A program made the translations under genes and the position numbers. Shown piece after piece: positions 19,617 through 27,694 of a stretch of DNA of 64,000 bases (positions are counted from its first letter, which is position 1; the number at the start of each line of letters is the position of its first letter). Below the pieces are notes generated by a model. That model ran no database searches and was not told where the DNA came from. It was given only the letters and a program-made list of their open reading frames with translations. Origin of the DNA: Roseisolibacter agri (GTDB taxonomy: Bacteria; Gemmatimonadota; Gemmatimonadetes; Gemmatimonadales; Gemmatimonadaceae); the NCBI RefSeq assembly GCF_030159095.1, contig NZ_BRXS01000002.1, forward strand, positions 434,001 through 498,000, in the 5' to 3' direction.

Positions 19617-20981
19617 ATGTCCGCCGCCGTGATCCCCACCCCCCTCGCCACCCTCCCCACGCCCGTCGCGCCCGAGCGCGCCGCCGGCGCGCTGCTCGTC
19701 GCCGCCGACGGCCGCGAGGACGTGCGCCCGGCCATGCAGGTCGCCGCCGCGGTGTCGGCGCGGCTGCGCGTGCCGGTGCGCGTGCTGGCGGCGCTGGAGC
19801 CCTCGACGCCGGACGGCGCGGACGGCGCGCTGCCGGTCGCCGACCGCCACGAGCGCGACCGCCTGGCGACCGTGCGCGCCGTCATGCGCCGCCGGGTGCG
19901 CGAGAGCGTCGGCGGCGAGGCCGCGTGGCCCGTCGAGGCGGTGCAGGGCGCGCCCACGGCCACCATCGCGCGCGCCGCGCAGGACGCGGCGCTCGTGCTG
20001 GTCGGCGCCGGGTGGAGCGACCGCAGCGTGCGCCCGCTGGGGACGGAGCGCGCGCTCGCGGTGGCGGGCAGCGGTGCGGCGCCGGTGCTCGCGGTGGGCG
20101 CGGACGCCGACGGCGCGTTCACGCGCGCGGTCGTCGCGCTCGACTTCGGCCCCGCCAGCGTGCACGCCGCGGAGCTCGCGTGCCGGCTGCTGGCGCCCGG
20201 CGGCACGCTGTCGCTGGTCCACGTGAAGGAGCGCCTCGAGTTCGTGGGCCCGGCGGGCGAGTCGTGGGACGCGCTCTGCACGGCGCAGATCGCGGAGCTG
20301 TTCCGCCGCCTGGTCGCGGCGCTGCAGCAGGGCGGCGCGGCGCCCATCGCGCGCGACGGCCGGGTGGTGGAGGGCGGGGGCGCCGTGTGCGCCGGCCGCC
20401 GCGACGTCACGATCGGGACGGCGACGCTCGTGGGCGACGCGGCCGAGGAGCTGCTGACGTACGCCGCGCTCGTGGGCGCCGACCTGGTGGCCGCCGGCAC
20501 GCGCGGCGACGACTGCGTCCCGCGCCGCCGGCTGGGCAGCGTCTCGGGCGAGGTGGCGCGCCGTGCGACCGCGACGATGCCACGCGCGTCGGTGCTGGTG
20601 TGCCCGGTGCCGCGCACCGCCGGCGCGGCGGCCGCCCGCGACGCGCTGGACGAGACCGAGTGGCGCCTCGCGCTCGACGGCTTCTGGCGCCGCAACGCGG
20701 GCCGCCCCGCGACGGTCGAGGTGGACGAGGCGCCGAGCGGCACGCGGCTGCTGGCGCGCGGCGCGACGCTGGTACGCGCGGGCTACGATCCGCGCGCGCG
20801 CCGCGCGGAGCTGGTGCTGGACGACGCCGACGACCGCACGTGCCGCCTGACGCGCGCGATGGGCGACGTGCGCGCGGTGGCGGTGCTCACCGGCGTGGAC
20901 GGCCGCGACGTGGCGCTCCGCGTGAAGCACGGGCGCGGGCAGACGCTGGTCACCTTCCTGCCCGACGACGCGGCGGCGTGA
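19617..20981 (+). CDS. Tandem universal stress protein with C-terminal DUF5335-like domain
   Basis: This encodes 454 residues. Two UspA-like Rossmann domains occupy roughly residues 20-160 and 165-335. The first begins GALLVAADGREDVRPAMQVA; the second has TRAVVALDFGPASVHAAELA and ends in the ASVLVCPVP strand. G-2x-G-9x-G nucleotide-binding motifs are poorly conserved, so nucleotide binding is uncertain. The last about 110 residues (W-R-x-x-LDGFWRRN; ALRVKHGRGQTLVTFLP near the end) resemble DUF5335, a small domain seen in stress-related proteins; their fusion in one chain is unusual. Probably cytoplasmic stress tolerance. A family A repeat starts 18 nt after the stop. Confidence 0.75.
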   Translation: MSAAVIPTPLATLPTPVAPERAAGALLVAADGREDVRPAMQVAAAVSARLRVPVRVLAALEPSTPDGADGALPVADRHERDRLATVRAVMRRRVRESVGGEAAWPVEAVQGAPTATIARAAQDAALVLVGAGWSDRSVRPLGTERALAVAGSGAAPVLAVGADADGAFTRAVVALDFGPASVHAAELACRLLAPGGTLSLVHVKERLEFVGPAGESWDALCTAQIAELFRRLVAALQQGGAAPIARDGRVVEGGGAVCAGRRDVTIGTATLVGDAAEELLTYAALVGADLVAAGTRGDDCVPRRRLGSVSGEVARRATATMPRASVLVCPVPRTAGAAAARDALDETEWRLALDGFWRRNAGRPATVEVDEAPSGTRLLARGATLVRAGYDPRARRAELVLDDADDRTCRLTRAMGDVRAVAVLTGVDGRDVALRVKHGRGQTLVTFLPDDAAA

Positions 20982-20998
20982 CGCGCGGCACGCGAGCG

Positions 20999-21157
20999 AC
21001 GAACGGCATTGCAAGGCTGAAGATCGGATAGGGTCTGACAGGAGCGGATGGTTCTGCGTGGTGGCGAGGGATCTCGCACTCCGCCGGCGCCATCCGTCGT
21101 CATCCGATCTTCTCGGACTTTCATCCTTGCTGCAGCTGTCGTTCGGGTCCAGCGCGC
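20999..21157. repeat. Family A palindromic module, copy A2
   Basis: The left clamp is decayed (only GAACGGCATTGCAAGG survives); the right clamp GTTCGGGTCCAGCGCG is intact. The apical stem is GCGAG (21064-21068) with CTCGC (21073-21077). It lies between convergent genes and supplies the last 37 nt of the minus-strand membrane protein gene. Confidence 0.85.
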
Positions 21158-21813
21158 CGAAGCAGCGGCAGCGCCAGCGCGCCCGCGACGGCCGTCGCCA
21201 GCAGCAGCCCCGCGATGGTCACGACGACCATCGTGAAGCGCGCCTCCGCGTCCGGGGCGCCCACGCGCCACCCGGCCGCGTCCATCGCGACGACGAGGGT
21301 GAGGAACACGGCCGTCGCCGCGAGCGCGCACCGCCCCGCGACGCGCAGCGCGCGCCCCCTAGCCACGCGGGCGCCGAGCCCTGCGGCGAGCACGGTCGCC
21401 AGCACGACGAGGCCGGTGGCGGCGGGGAAGAGCGCCGCGAACGCGAGGTGCATCGGCACCGCGCCGCCGGCCTGCGCGTGCGCCAGCAGCGCGGTCTCGA
21501 TGCCGGTGAGCGCCATCACGGCCGTCACGGTGGAGAGGCCGAAGCCGAGCCCCGCGTGCGCGGCCACGCGCGTCGCGCGCGCACCCGTGACGCGCGCCAC
21601 CATGCGTCCCCACAGCGCGCCGCCCGCCGCGGCACACATCAGCGTCACGACGCGGAAGATGGTCGGGCTGACGCCGAGCCCCACGCGCGTCGCCGCCTCG
21701 GTGGCCAGGAGGCTGGCCGGGAACGACAGCGCGACGCTCCCCGCGAGCCACAACAGCGCGAGCGCGCCGCCGCGGACCGCGAGCGATGCGCGCGATGCGT
21801 GTTGATCGGACAT
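21121..21813 (-). CDS. Six-helix integral membrane protein, unknown
   Basis: This encodes 230 residues from the ATG of MSDQHAS; an alternative ATG lies 12 nt upstream and neither has a clear ribosome-binding site. About six transmembrane helices are predicted, spread over residues 10-225 (for example GALALLWLAGSVALSFPASL and MVVVTIAGLLLATAVAG). There is no charged catalytic motif, and I cannot assign a family. The final residues (GPERQLQQG) are encoded by the right arm of repeat A2, so the original stop codon was probably lost when the repeat arrived. Family B copy B1 lies upstream. Confidence 0.65.
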   Translation of the reverse strand: MSDQHASRASLAVRGGALALLWLAGSVALSFPASLLATEAATRVGLGVSPTIFRVVTLMCAAAGGALWGRMVARVTGARATRVAAHAGLGFGLSTVTAVMALTGIETALLAHAQAGGAVPMHLAFAALFPAATGLVVLATVLAAGLGARVARGRALRVAGRCALAATAVFLTLVVAMDAAGWRVGAPDAEARFTMVVVTIAGLLLATAVAGALALPLLRRAGPERQLQQG

Positions 21814-21929
21814 GATGGAGTGCATCGGTGTGGGCGCGCGAGTGGGTGCGTGCTGCGTGCTGCGTGCTGCGTGTGGCTCCGTGCCCTCGGCGCCCGACGT
21901 CGCGCTTGGCCTGCACGCACTACGCGTCT

Positions 21930-22075
21930 GGATACGGATGCTTCGGATGAGACGGATCGTTCGGATCTCCTCTGCACCGGCGCACGGGACGTCACCGCCG
22001 CGTGGAGCGATCCGGAGCATCCGTCTCATCCGGAGCATCCGTAGCCCCCCAAATGCCAATGGGGGTCCGGCGCGC
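21930..22075. repeat. Family B palindromic module, copy B1
   Basis: Each arm is a ladder of GGAT boxes at 9-nt spacing: GGATac, then GGAT with spacers gcttc, gagac and cgttc on the left, and the complementary ATCC ladder on the right. The apex is GCACGGGACGTC. The right clamp GGGGGTCCGGCGCGC is intact; the left clamp is decayed. It fills much of the 336-bp gap between the membrane protein start and the porin stop. Confidence 0.88.
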
Positions 22076-22095
22076 TGCCCAGCTTACGTGCGCGA

Positions 22096-22122
22096 AGCGG
22101 GGCGCCGCCTGGGCGCCCCGCT
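22096..22122 (-). terminator. Hairpin terminator of the outer-membrane barrel gene
   Basis: A perfect 11-bp inverted repeat (AGCGGGGCGCC with GGCGCCCCGCT, loop 22107-22111) lies 28 nt downstream of the minus-strand stop at 22150. There is no long U tract, as expected at this GC content. Confidence 0.6.
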
Positions 22123-22149
22123 CCATGCCGGGAGGTGATGCTGGAAGGA

Positions 22150-23583
22150 TCAGAAGGCGACGCCGCCCTCGACCACGAAGCCCCGGAACTTGCCGCCGTT
22201 GCGGATGTCCGTCGGCGGGAAGTCGTCGTACTGCTGGTTCACCCACTCCGCCTTGAGGACGATCAGCGGGTTGATGAACCATCCGCCGCCGAACTGCGTC
22301 CGGTCCACCGAGACGTCGTTCGCCATCCCCGCCAGCCGGCCGCTCACGCCGTTGTACCGGGCGCTCGCGTAGAGCCGGTCGTGGAAGAGGCGGTACGTGC
22401 CCTCGACCACCGTCTGCGTCAGGTCGCGCCGCGCCGTCTCCGTCACCGCCTTGCCGCGCGCCCGCTCGAGCTGGCCGAAGAGCTCCAGCCCGCGGAACTT
22501 CACGAACGGGTTCACCGCCAGCGCGTGCAGCTCGTTCATCCCCGGGTTGAGCGCGCCCGACGTGTGGTTCGCCGTCTCCGTGGACGTCGTGTTCTCCAGC
22601 ACGTCGTAGTAGCGCGAGCCCGCGCGGTCGCCGCTGTAGAGCGTCTGGTTCGCGCTCCGCGCCTGCGCGAAGCTCGAGCCCGTGAGCCGCACCCGCAGGT
22701 CCTTCGACAGCTGCCGGTCGATGCCGACCTTCGTCAGGTACGCGGGCGAGCGCTTCGTCGGGTTGAGGATCGTGCCGCGCACCTCGCCGTTCGTCATGCC
22801 GCCCATCACGAACGCGCCGTCCAGCAGGCCGCGCCCGCGCAGGTACACCTCGCCGCCCACCTGCGTCGTGAAGGCGTCCAGGATGTAGTTGCCGACCAGC
22901 GGGTTGTACATCGAGTTCCCGTTGTCGGTGCGGCGGAAGTGGCCGTCGCCGTAGTTGATCTCGAAGTGCCCCGCCTTCACGGTCGTGTACTGCATCAGCG
23001 TCACGAGCGGCGCGACGTCGAGCGGGCTGTCGTCGATCTGCAGGTAGCCGTCCTTCACCCACGTCTCGTTGTGGTGGCGCGCCGACAGGTAGCTCGTCAT
23101 CGAGACGCGGATGCCCTTCGCCAGCTGCGCGTTCACGTACAGGTTGGCGACCGCGTTGTTGAAGCCGTGGCCGATCTGGATCAGCTGGTTCGCGTTCGTC
23201 TGCGGCGCGCCGGCCGTGGCGCCCGCGACCATCTTCGGCGCGGCCGTGTTCTCGTGGCCGAGGCCCTGGAACTGCTGCGTGAACGCGGCGCCGAAGGAGA
23301 GCTTGAACCCCGCGTACTCGACCTTGTCGTTCTTCGGCGCCTCGAAGACGTTGATCCCGCGCTGGTCGTTCGCGCGGATGTGCTGGATCTCGATCGTCGG
23401 CACGACGCTGATCCCCGTCGCCTCCTTCTTCTCCGGCGTCTTCGCCTTCGCCGAGTCGGCGGTCGTCGTGGTCGTCGTGTCCTTCGTGCCCGTGGTCGCC
23501 GAGGCGACCGTCGTCTCCTGCGCGGCCAGGGGCGCGCTCGCGAGCGCGGCGCCGAGGAGCAGGAGTCTGGTGGGAGTGCGCAT
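22150..23583 (-). CDS. Outer-membrane beta-barrel (porin-like) protein
   Basis: This encodes 477 residues, starting at MRTPTRLLLLGAALASAPLA with a signal peptide cleaved after AxA (LAAQ). After a Thr/Lys-rich linker (to about residue 60) the protein is a string of amphipathic beta strands with aromatic girdles (for example FKLSFGAAFTQQFQGLG and YASARYNGVSGRLAG) and ends VVEGGVAF, a C-terminal Phe as expected for BAM-dependent barrels. A conserved-looking extracellular region contains GHFEINYGDGHFRRTDNG. It resembles phosphate/polyphosphate-type or general porin-like barrels; the substrate cannot be inferred. The YceI gene lies 63 nt upstream on the same strand, so the two probably form an operon with YceI first. 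Confidence 0.8.
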   Translation of the reverse strand: MRTPTRLLLLGAALASAPLAAQETTVASATTGTKDTTTTTTADSAKAKTPEKKEATGISVVPTIEIQHIRANDQRGINVFEAPKNDKVEYAGFKLSFGAAFTQQFQGLGHENTAAPKMVAGATAGAPQTNANQLIQIGHGFNNAVANLYVNAQLAKGIRVSMTSYLSARHHNETWVKDGYLQIDDSPLDVAPLVTLMQYTTVKAGHFEINYGDGHFRRTDNGNSMYNPLVGNYILDAFTTQVGGEVYLRGRGLLDGAFVMGGMTNGEVRGTILNPTKRSPAYLTKVGIDRQLSKDLRVRLTGSSFAQARSANQTLYSGDRAGSRYYDVLENTTSTETANHTSGALNPGMNELHALAVNPFVKFRGLELFGQLERARGKAVTETARRDLTQTVVEGTYRLFHDRLYASARYNGVSGRLAGMANDVSVDRTQFGGGWFINPLIVLKAEWVNQQYDDFPPTDIRNGGKFRGFVVEGGVAF

Positions 23584-23646
23584 GGTGGATTCCGACAGGA
23601 GAGAGAAGACGGAGGAGACGTACGTCATTCGATGGTCACGCGGCGG

Positions 23647-24273
23647 TCACTCGGTCGTCGCGACGCGGGGCTCGCCCCGGAGCACCAGGTCGAAGCCCAC
23701 CTTCACGACGTCGCCGACCTTCATCGTGCCGAGCATCAGCGTCGGCGGCTTGAGACCATAGTCGGTCATCTTCAGCTCGTGCACGCCCGCGATGCGGAGC
23801 GTCCCGTCGGCCGCGCCGCGGCCCGTGGCGGCGACGCTGATCGACTTCTGCACGCCGCCCAGCGTCAGCGTGCCGGTGAGCGTGCCGCGCACGCCGTCGC
23901 CCGTCTTGTCGACCTCGTAGCTGGCGACGCGGAAGGTGATCAGGCCGTGCTCCTTCGCCTTGAGCGCCTTCAGCATGTGCTCGTTCATCGTGCCGTTGCC
24001 GCAGTCCATGCGCGCCGCGGGGACGCGGAGCTCGACGCTCCGCACCACCTTCTCGCCGGCGAGCACCGCGCCCACCGGGTTCGGCGCGCCCGGCGCGGAG
24101 GCGATGTCGGCTTCGACCACGACCGCGCGGCACTTGAAGCTGCGGACGGTGGAGGTGCCGTCGACCCACAGCCGGCTCTCGGGCTGCAGGGTGAGCGGGG
24201 CGTCGGTGGGCGTCCATGCGCCGGCCGGGGCCAGCAGGAGGGCGGTGAGGGCGCCGAGCGAGTGTCTGCGCAT
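23647..24273 (-). CDS. Exported YceI-family lipid-binding protein
   Basis: This encodes 208 residues with an N-terminal signal peptide (MRRHSLGALTALLLAPAGAW). Typical YceI features follow: SRLWVDGTSTVRSFKC near residue 40 (the W-x-x-x-x-S-H/T-V-x-F-type opening), MNEHMLKALKAKEHGLITF around 115-135, and the LTGTLTLGGVQKSISV beta strands. YceI proteins form periplasmic lipocalin-like barrels that bind isoprenoid lipids. In this copy the usual D-P-x-HS motif reads VDGTSTV. The porin-like gene follows on the same strand, suggesting handling of a hydrophobic compound at the outer membrane; that link is inference. Confidence 0.85.
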   Translation of the reverse strand: MRRHSLGALTALLLAPAGAWTPTDAPLTLQPESRLWVDGTSTVRSFKCRAVVVEADIASAPGAPNPVGAVLAGEKVVRSVELRVPAARMDCGNGTMNEHMLKALKAKEHGLITFRVASYEVDKTGDGVRGTLTGTLTLGGVQKSISVAATGRGAADGTLRIAGVHELKMTDYGLKPPTLMLGTMKVGDVVKVGFDLVLRGEPRVATTE

Positions 24274-24496
24274 GGTCGGGCTCCGGAGCGAGGGTGGTGC
24301 GAGGTGTTGCCAGTGCTGCGGCTGCTGCGATTGCTGCGATCCGTGTGGCGGCGGTCGTGGCGTGCCGCTCTCTGGACTCAACTTCGGGCACCCGGGCCGC
24401 CGCCGAAGTCGGGGAGTGCGCGCGGCTTTTCGGGGGAGATGCGACGTCGCGTGTCGGCGATTCCCCTGCGCGCCGCGGTGCGCGTGCCGCGGGCCG

Positions 24497-25285
24497 TCAG
24501 GGCGCCGCCGAACCGTGCGTGTACGACCGGAGCGTCAGCACCGCCGCGCCCACCAGCGGCATGCGGCTCTGGATCCGCACCGGGATCCGGCACGCGTCGT
24601 CCGTCAGGTTGATCCAGAGGACGCCGTCGCCCTTGTAGCGACGCGCGTCGCGCACGCGCATCTCGACCAGCAGCGTCTGGAAGGTGCCGGCCGGCGTCAC
24701 CACGGGCTCGCGGCCCACCGCGCGCACCGTCGTCGGGTTGCGCTCCGCCTCGAAGTGGCGGTCGAAGCGGTACGTGCTGTCGATGACGAGCGGCAGCGTG
24801 CGGATGAAGTACAGGTACGACAGCTCGTCGAGCGGCGCGTCGGTGGACGTCGTGCCCGCGCTCCCGTCGGCGGCGTCCCAGCGCCGCTCGTCGGGATGGA
24901 GCTCCACGCGCTGGTCGTGCTTCGACAGCGGCTGGCGCTCGTGCTTGTGGAAGCGCAGCGCGCGCAGGCGGCGCGGGTCATGCGCGTCCAGCCACGACTC
25001 GGTCCGGTTCGTCACGCGGACCAGCCCGACCTTCGCGTCGAAGTCGAAGTGCAGGCGATACGTGGGCTGCCCGCGCACGTCCGCGGGTCCCTCGATCCAC
25101 ATCGTGCCCTGGCCGATCTCGCCGAAGCGCGCGACGCGCGTGCCGTACACCAGCCGCTCGCCCACGCCGAACGGCAGCCCGTCGTGCGCCGCCGCCGAGG
25201 GCGTCGCGACCGGCTGCGCGGCGAGCGTGGCGGCCGTCAGCATGCCGACCGCGAGTGCGGTGAGCCTGTCGCGCGTGTCGCGCAT
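24497..25285 (-). CDS. Exported DUF3108 protein
   Basis: This encodes 262 residues; GAGAGGA sits just before the ATG. The signal peptide is MRDTRDRLTALAVGMLTAAT with LAAQ. The body begins LPFGVGERLVYGTRVARFGEI and continues with beta strands typical of DUF3108 (VRGQPTYRLHFDFDAKVG; VTPAGTFQTLLVEMRVRD; GDGVLWINLTDDACRIPVRI), a periplasmic beta-rich family thought to sit near the outer membrane. It diverges from the CBS gene across a 292-bp gap. A 223-bp gap before the YceI start makes co-transcription with YceI unlikely. Confidence 0.8.
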   Translation of the reverse strand: MRDTRDRLTALAVGMLTAATLAAQPVATPSAAAHDGLPFGVGERLVYGTRVARFGEIGQGTMWIEGPADVRGQPTYRLHFDFDAKVGLVRVTNRTESWLDAHDPRRLRALRFHKHERQPLSKHDQRVELHPDERRWDAADGSAGTTSTDAPLDELSYLYFIRTLPLVIDSTYRFDRHFEAERNPTTVRAVGREPVVTPAGTFQTLLVEMRVRDARRYKGDGVLWINLTDDACRIPVRIQSRMPLVGAAVLTLRSYTHGSAAP

Positions 25286-25577
25286 CGTTCCTCTCCGTGG
25301 TGAACGCGTGATCTCACCGCGGAAGCTGGGCGCATCGCGTGGCGCTCGGAGTCGGGGCGCGCCCGCGAGCGACGCCGGGGACGCGCGCGGCGCCCGTCGG
25401 CGAATCCCCGACGCGTGCGAACGTCCGCGAGCGTCGCGCGAGCGGCGCGCGAGCTTCGCCCGACGTGCTGTCCGCGAGCGCCCGATGGTGGGCGCCGCCG
25501 CGGCGGGCCTACCTTCGCGAACGACGGCGCGATCCCGCTGCCGCGTGCACGCCGCCGCGCTCACCAATGGAGGCCCC
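25286..25577. other. Divergent intergenic region between DUF3108 and CBS genes
   Basis: This 292-bp stretch must hold promoters for both flanking genes. I see TACCTT (25510-25515) as a possible -10 about 65 nt before the CBS start but no matching -35. It contains no palindromic module and no convincing open frame. Confidence 0.4.
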
Positions 25578-26138
25578 ATGCTGCGCCTGCGAGACATCAT
25601 GACGAGGGACGTCCTCACGGTCGGCCCGACCACGACGCTGCGCGAGGCGGCCGAGCTGCTGGCGACGCGCCACATCGGCGGCGTGCCGGTCGTCGAGGGC
25701 TCGCGCCTCCTCGGCGTCGTCTCGGCTACCGACATCCTCGCCTTCGCCGCCGCGGCGACCGACGAGCCACAGGAGCCGCCGATGGACGACGCCGACGAGT
25801 GGATCGAGCCCGGCGGCGGCGGCGAGTCGCCCGCGCGCTGGATGGCGTCGCTCGTCGAGCACGCGGAGCTGGACGTCGCGCCGGACGACGCGCCCGACGG
25901 CCCGAGCCCGCTCGACCGGCACACCGTGGCCGAGGTGATGACGCGCCGCGTGGTGGCGCTGCCGCCGGACGCCGACGCCGTCACCGCGGCCGCGCGCCTG
26001 CGCACCGCCGACGTCCACCGCGTGCTCGTGGTCGACGCCGACCGCCTGCTCGGCATCGTCACGACGACCGACATCACGCGCGCCGTCGCCGACCGCGCAC
26101 TGGAGCGCCGCACGTACGTCTTCGCCGCCGCGCGCTGA
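25578..26138 (+). CDS. Two-CBS-domain protein
   Basis: This encodes 186 residues; GGAGG lies 5 nt before the ATG. CBS domain 1 is residues about 1-60 (DIMTRDVLTVGPTTTLREAA; HIGGVPVVEGSRLLGVVSAT), followed by an acidic Pro/Gly linker (about 62-112). CBS domain 2 is about 113-175 (VAEVMTRRVVALPPDA; VHRVLVVDADRLLGIVTTTD). CBS pairs bind adenosine nucleotides and act as energy or redox sensors, alone or fused to enzymes; this one is stand-alone. A truncated nitroreductase begins at its stop codon, so the pair may derive from a deletion that joined two stress genes. Confidence 0.88.
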   Translation: MLRLRDIMTRDVLTVGPTTTLREAAELLATRHIGGVPVVEGSRLLGVVSATDILAFAAAATDEPQEPPMDDADEWIEPGGGGESPARWMASLVEHAELDVAPDDAPDGPSPLDRHTVAEVMTRRVVALPPDADAVTAAARLRTADVHRVLVVDADRLLGIVTTTDITRAVADRALERRTYVFAAAR

Positions 26139-26139
26139 C

Positions 26140-26724
26140 CGCGCCGCGGGCCACGCGGGCGAGGTCGCGCTGCTCCCCGACCCCCGAGATCGCGACCTGC
26201 TGGCGCGCGTGCGGCTCGGCGCGCCGCACGTGCCGTCGAAGGCGGACCGCGTGCTCGCCGACGCCATCGTGCGCCGCCACACCGACCGCCTCGCGTACGA
26301 GGAGCGCGCGCTGGCGCCGCACGTGCTGGCGCTGCTGCTGGCGTCGGCCGCCGCGGAGGGCGCGTGGCTCGTGCCCGTGGAGACGCCCGCGCGGCGCGCC
26401 GTGCTCGCGGCGCTCGTCGCCCCCGCCGACCGCACGCGCGTGGAGTGCGCGCCGGTGATGGCCGTGCTGGCGACCGTCGGCGACGCGCCGCGCGACTGGC
26501 TGGTGGCCGGTCAGGCGCTGGGACGCGTGCTCCTCGCCGCGTGCGCGTCCGGCGTCGCCGCGTCCTTCATGAACCAGCCGCTCGAGGTGCCCGCGCTGCT
26601 GCGGGCGGCCGACGATCCCGCGTCGCCCGGCGACGCCGCGGTGCCGCAGCTCGTGCTGCGCTTCGGCTACGCGCCCGAGGGGCGCACGACGCCGCGCCGT
26701 CCGCTGCACGACGTGCTGCGCTGA
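26140..26724 (+). pseudogene. 5'-truncated Acg-type nitroreductase remnant
   Basis: The recognisable sequence begins at the CBS stop and runs to 26724, about 195 codons. It matches the second half of Acg/putative-NAD(P)H nitroreductases: VALLPDPRDRDLLARV, then PSKADRVLADAIVRRHTDR, then GQALGRVLLAACASGVAASF, MNQPLEVPALLR and PRRPLHDVLR. The FMN-contacting N-terminal half (the usual SPHNTQPWRF segment) is missing. There is no ATG; the first usable start is GTG at 26209, giving 171 residues. I read it as a remnant left by a deletion whose left end coincides with the CBS stop. A short expressed protein is possible but would lack half the flavin site. Confidence 0.7.
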
Positions 26725-26756
26725 TCGCATCGTCGTGCCCGAGGCCCCGGGAGGCG

Positions 26757-26924
26757 CGCGCCGGACCCGAACGGCATTGCAAGGATGAAAATCTGAGAAG
26801 ATCGGATGACCGCCGATGCTCCGCGTGCGGGCGAGGGACGTCGCACCACGCGGAGCCATCCGTCGTTATCGGATCTTGTCAGATCTGATCCTTGCAATGT
26901 CGTTCGCCGTTCGGGTCCAGCGCG
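26757..26924. repeat. Family A palindromic module, copy A3
   Basis: It has a full clamp (GCGCCGGACCCGAACGG and TTCGGGTCCAGCGCG), the GAT-box stem with its complement, and an apical GCGAGGGACGTCGC segment in forward orientation. It starts 33 nt after the nitroreductase stop and accounts for most of the 313-bp gap before the GNAT gene. Confidence 0.9.
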
Positions 26925-27037
26925 GCACGCACGTCAGCCCCTGCGTTCAAGCGGTGGCGTCCGGTGGGGGCGTAGCATGGTGGCGCGCACCACCGCGCCC
27001 GCGCCACGCTCACCGAGCGCTCACCGAGGACCGCGCC

Positions 27038-27694
27038 ATGCCGTTCGCCGCCCGCCACCGTTCCGATCCCGCGCCCGCGCTCGATCCGCTGCCGGGTCTC
27101 GTCGTCCGCCGGGTGCACGACGCGGCCGCGATGGCCGCGCTCCAGGAGCGCGAGGTCGCGACGATGCACGCGCGCTTCGAGGCGGGCCATCGCGCCTACG
27201 TCGCCGATCGCGGCGGCGAGCCGGCGGCGTGGGGCTGGGTCGCCACGCGCACCGCCACCATCGGCGAGCTGGGCTCCGTCTTCGCGATGCCCGACGGCGA
27301 GCGCTACCTCTGGAACTTCGTCACGCGGCCCGCGCACCGCGGGCTCGGCGTCTATCCGCGGCTGCTGGACGCCATCGTGCGCGCCGAGTCGCGCGAGGCG
27401 GAGCGGTTCTGGATCGCGTACGCGCCGGAGAACCACGCGTCGGGCGCCGGCATCCGCCGCGCGGGCTTCGCGGCGCTGGCCGAGCTGTCGTTCGATGCCG
27501 ACGGACGCGCCGCGCTGCGCGGCCTCGTCCCCGATGGCGGGCGCGTCGCGTCGCGCGTGCTCGGCCTGCCCGAGATGGCGGATGCGCTCGCGCCGTGCTG
27601 GCGGTGCGTGCGCGCGGGGCGCGGCGCGATGGCGTGCGCGGAGGGCGCCTGCCGCTGCGACTACCAGGTCGCCGCGTCGGGCTGCGCCGCGTGA
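27038..27694 (+). CDS. GNAT acetyltransferase with cysteine-rich tail
   Basis: This encodes 218 residues; the weak SD CGAGGA precedes the ATG. The GNAT fold is visible: WGWVATRTATIGELGSVFAM (strands 3-4), then RPAHRGLGVYPRLLDAIV around residues 110-127, the acetyl-CoA pyrophosphate-binding R-x-x-G-x-G-like loop, and a beta-5 strand RFWIAYAPENHAS. The last about 30 residues (ending near 218) contain seven cysteines (C-WR-C, then AC-AEGA-C-R-C-DYQ), suggesting metal binding or a redox switch; such a tail is not part of the GNAT fold. The stop overlaps the monooxygenase start (GTGA), so the two are co-translated. The substrate is unknown. Confidence 0.72.
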   Translation: MPFAARHRSDPAPALDPLPGLVVRRVHDAAAMAALQEREVATMHARFEAGHRAYVADRGGEPAAWGWVATRTATIGELGSVFAMPDGERYLWNFVTRPAHRGLGVYPRLLDAIVRAESREAERFWIAYAPENHASGAGIRRAGFAALAELSFDADGRAALRGLVPDGGRVASRVLGLPEMADALAPCWRCVRAGRGAMACAEGACRCDYQVAASGCAA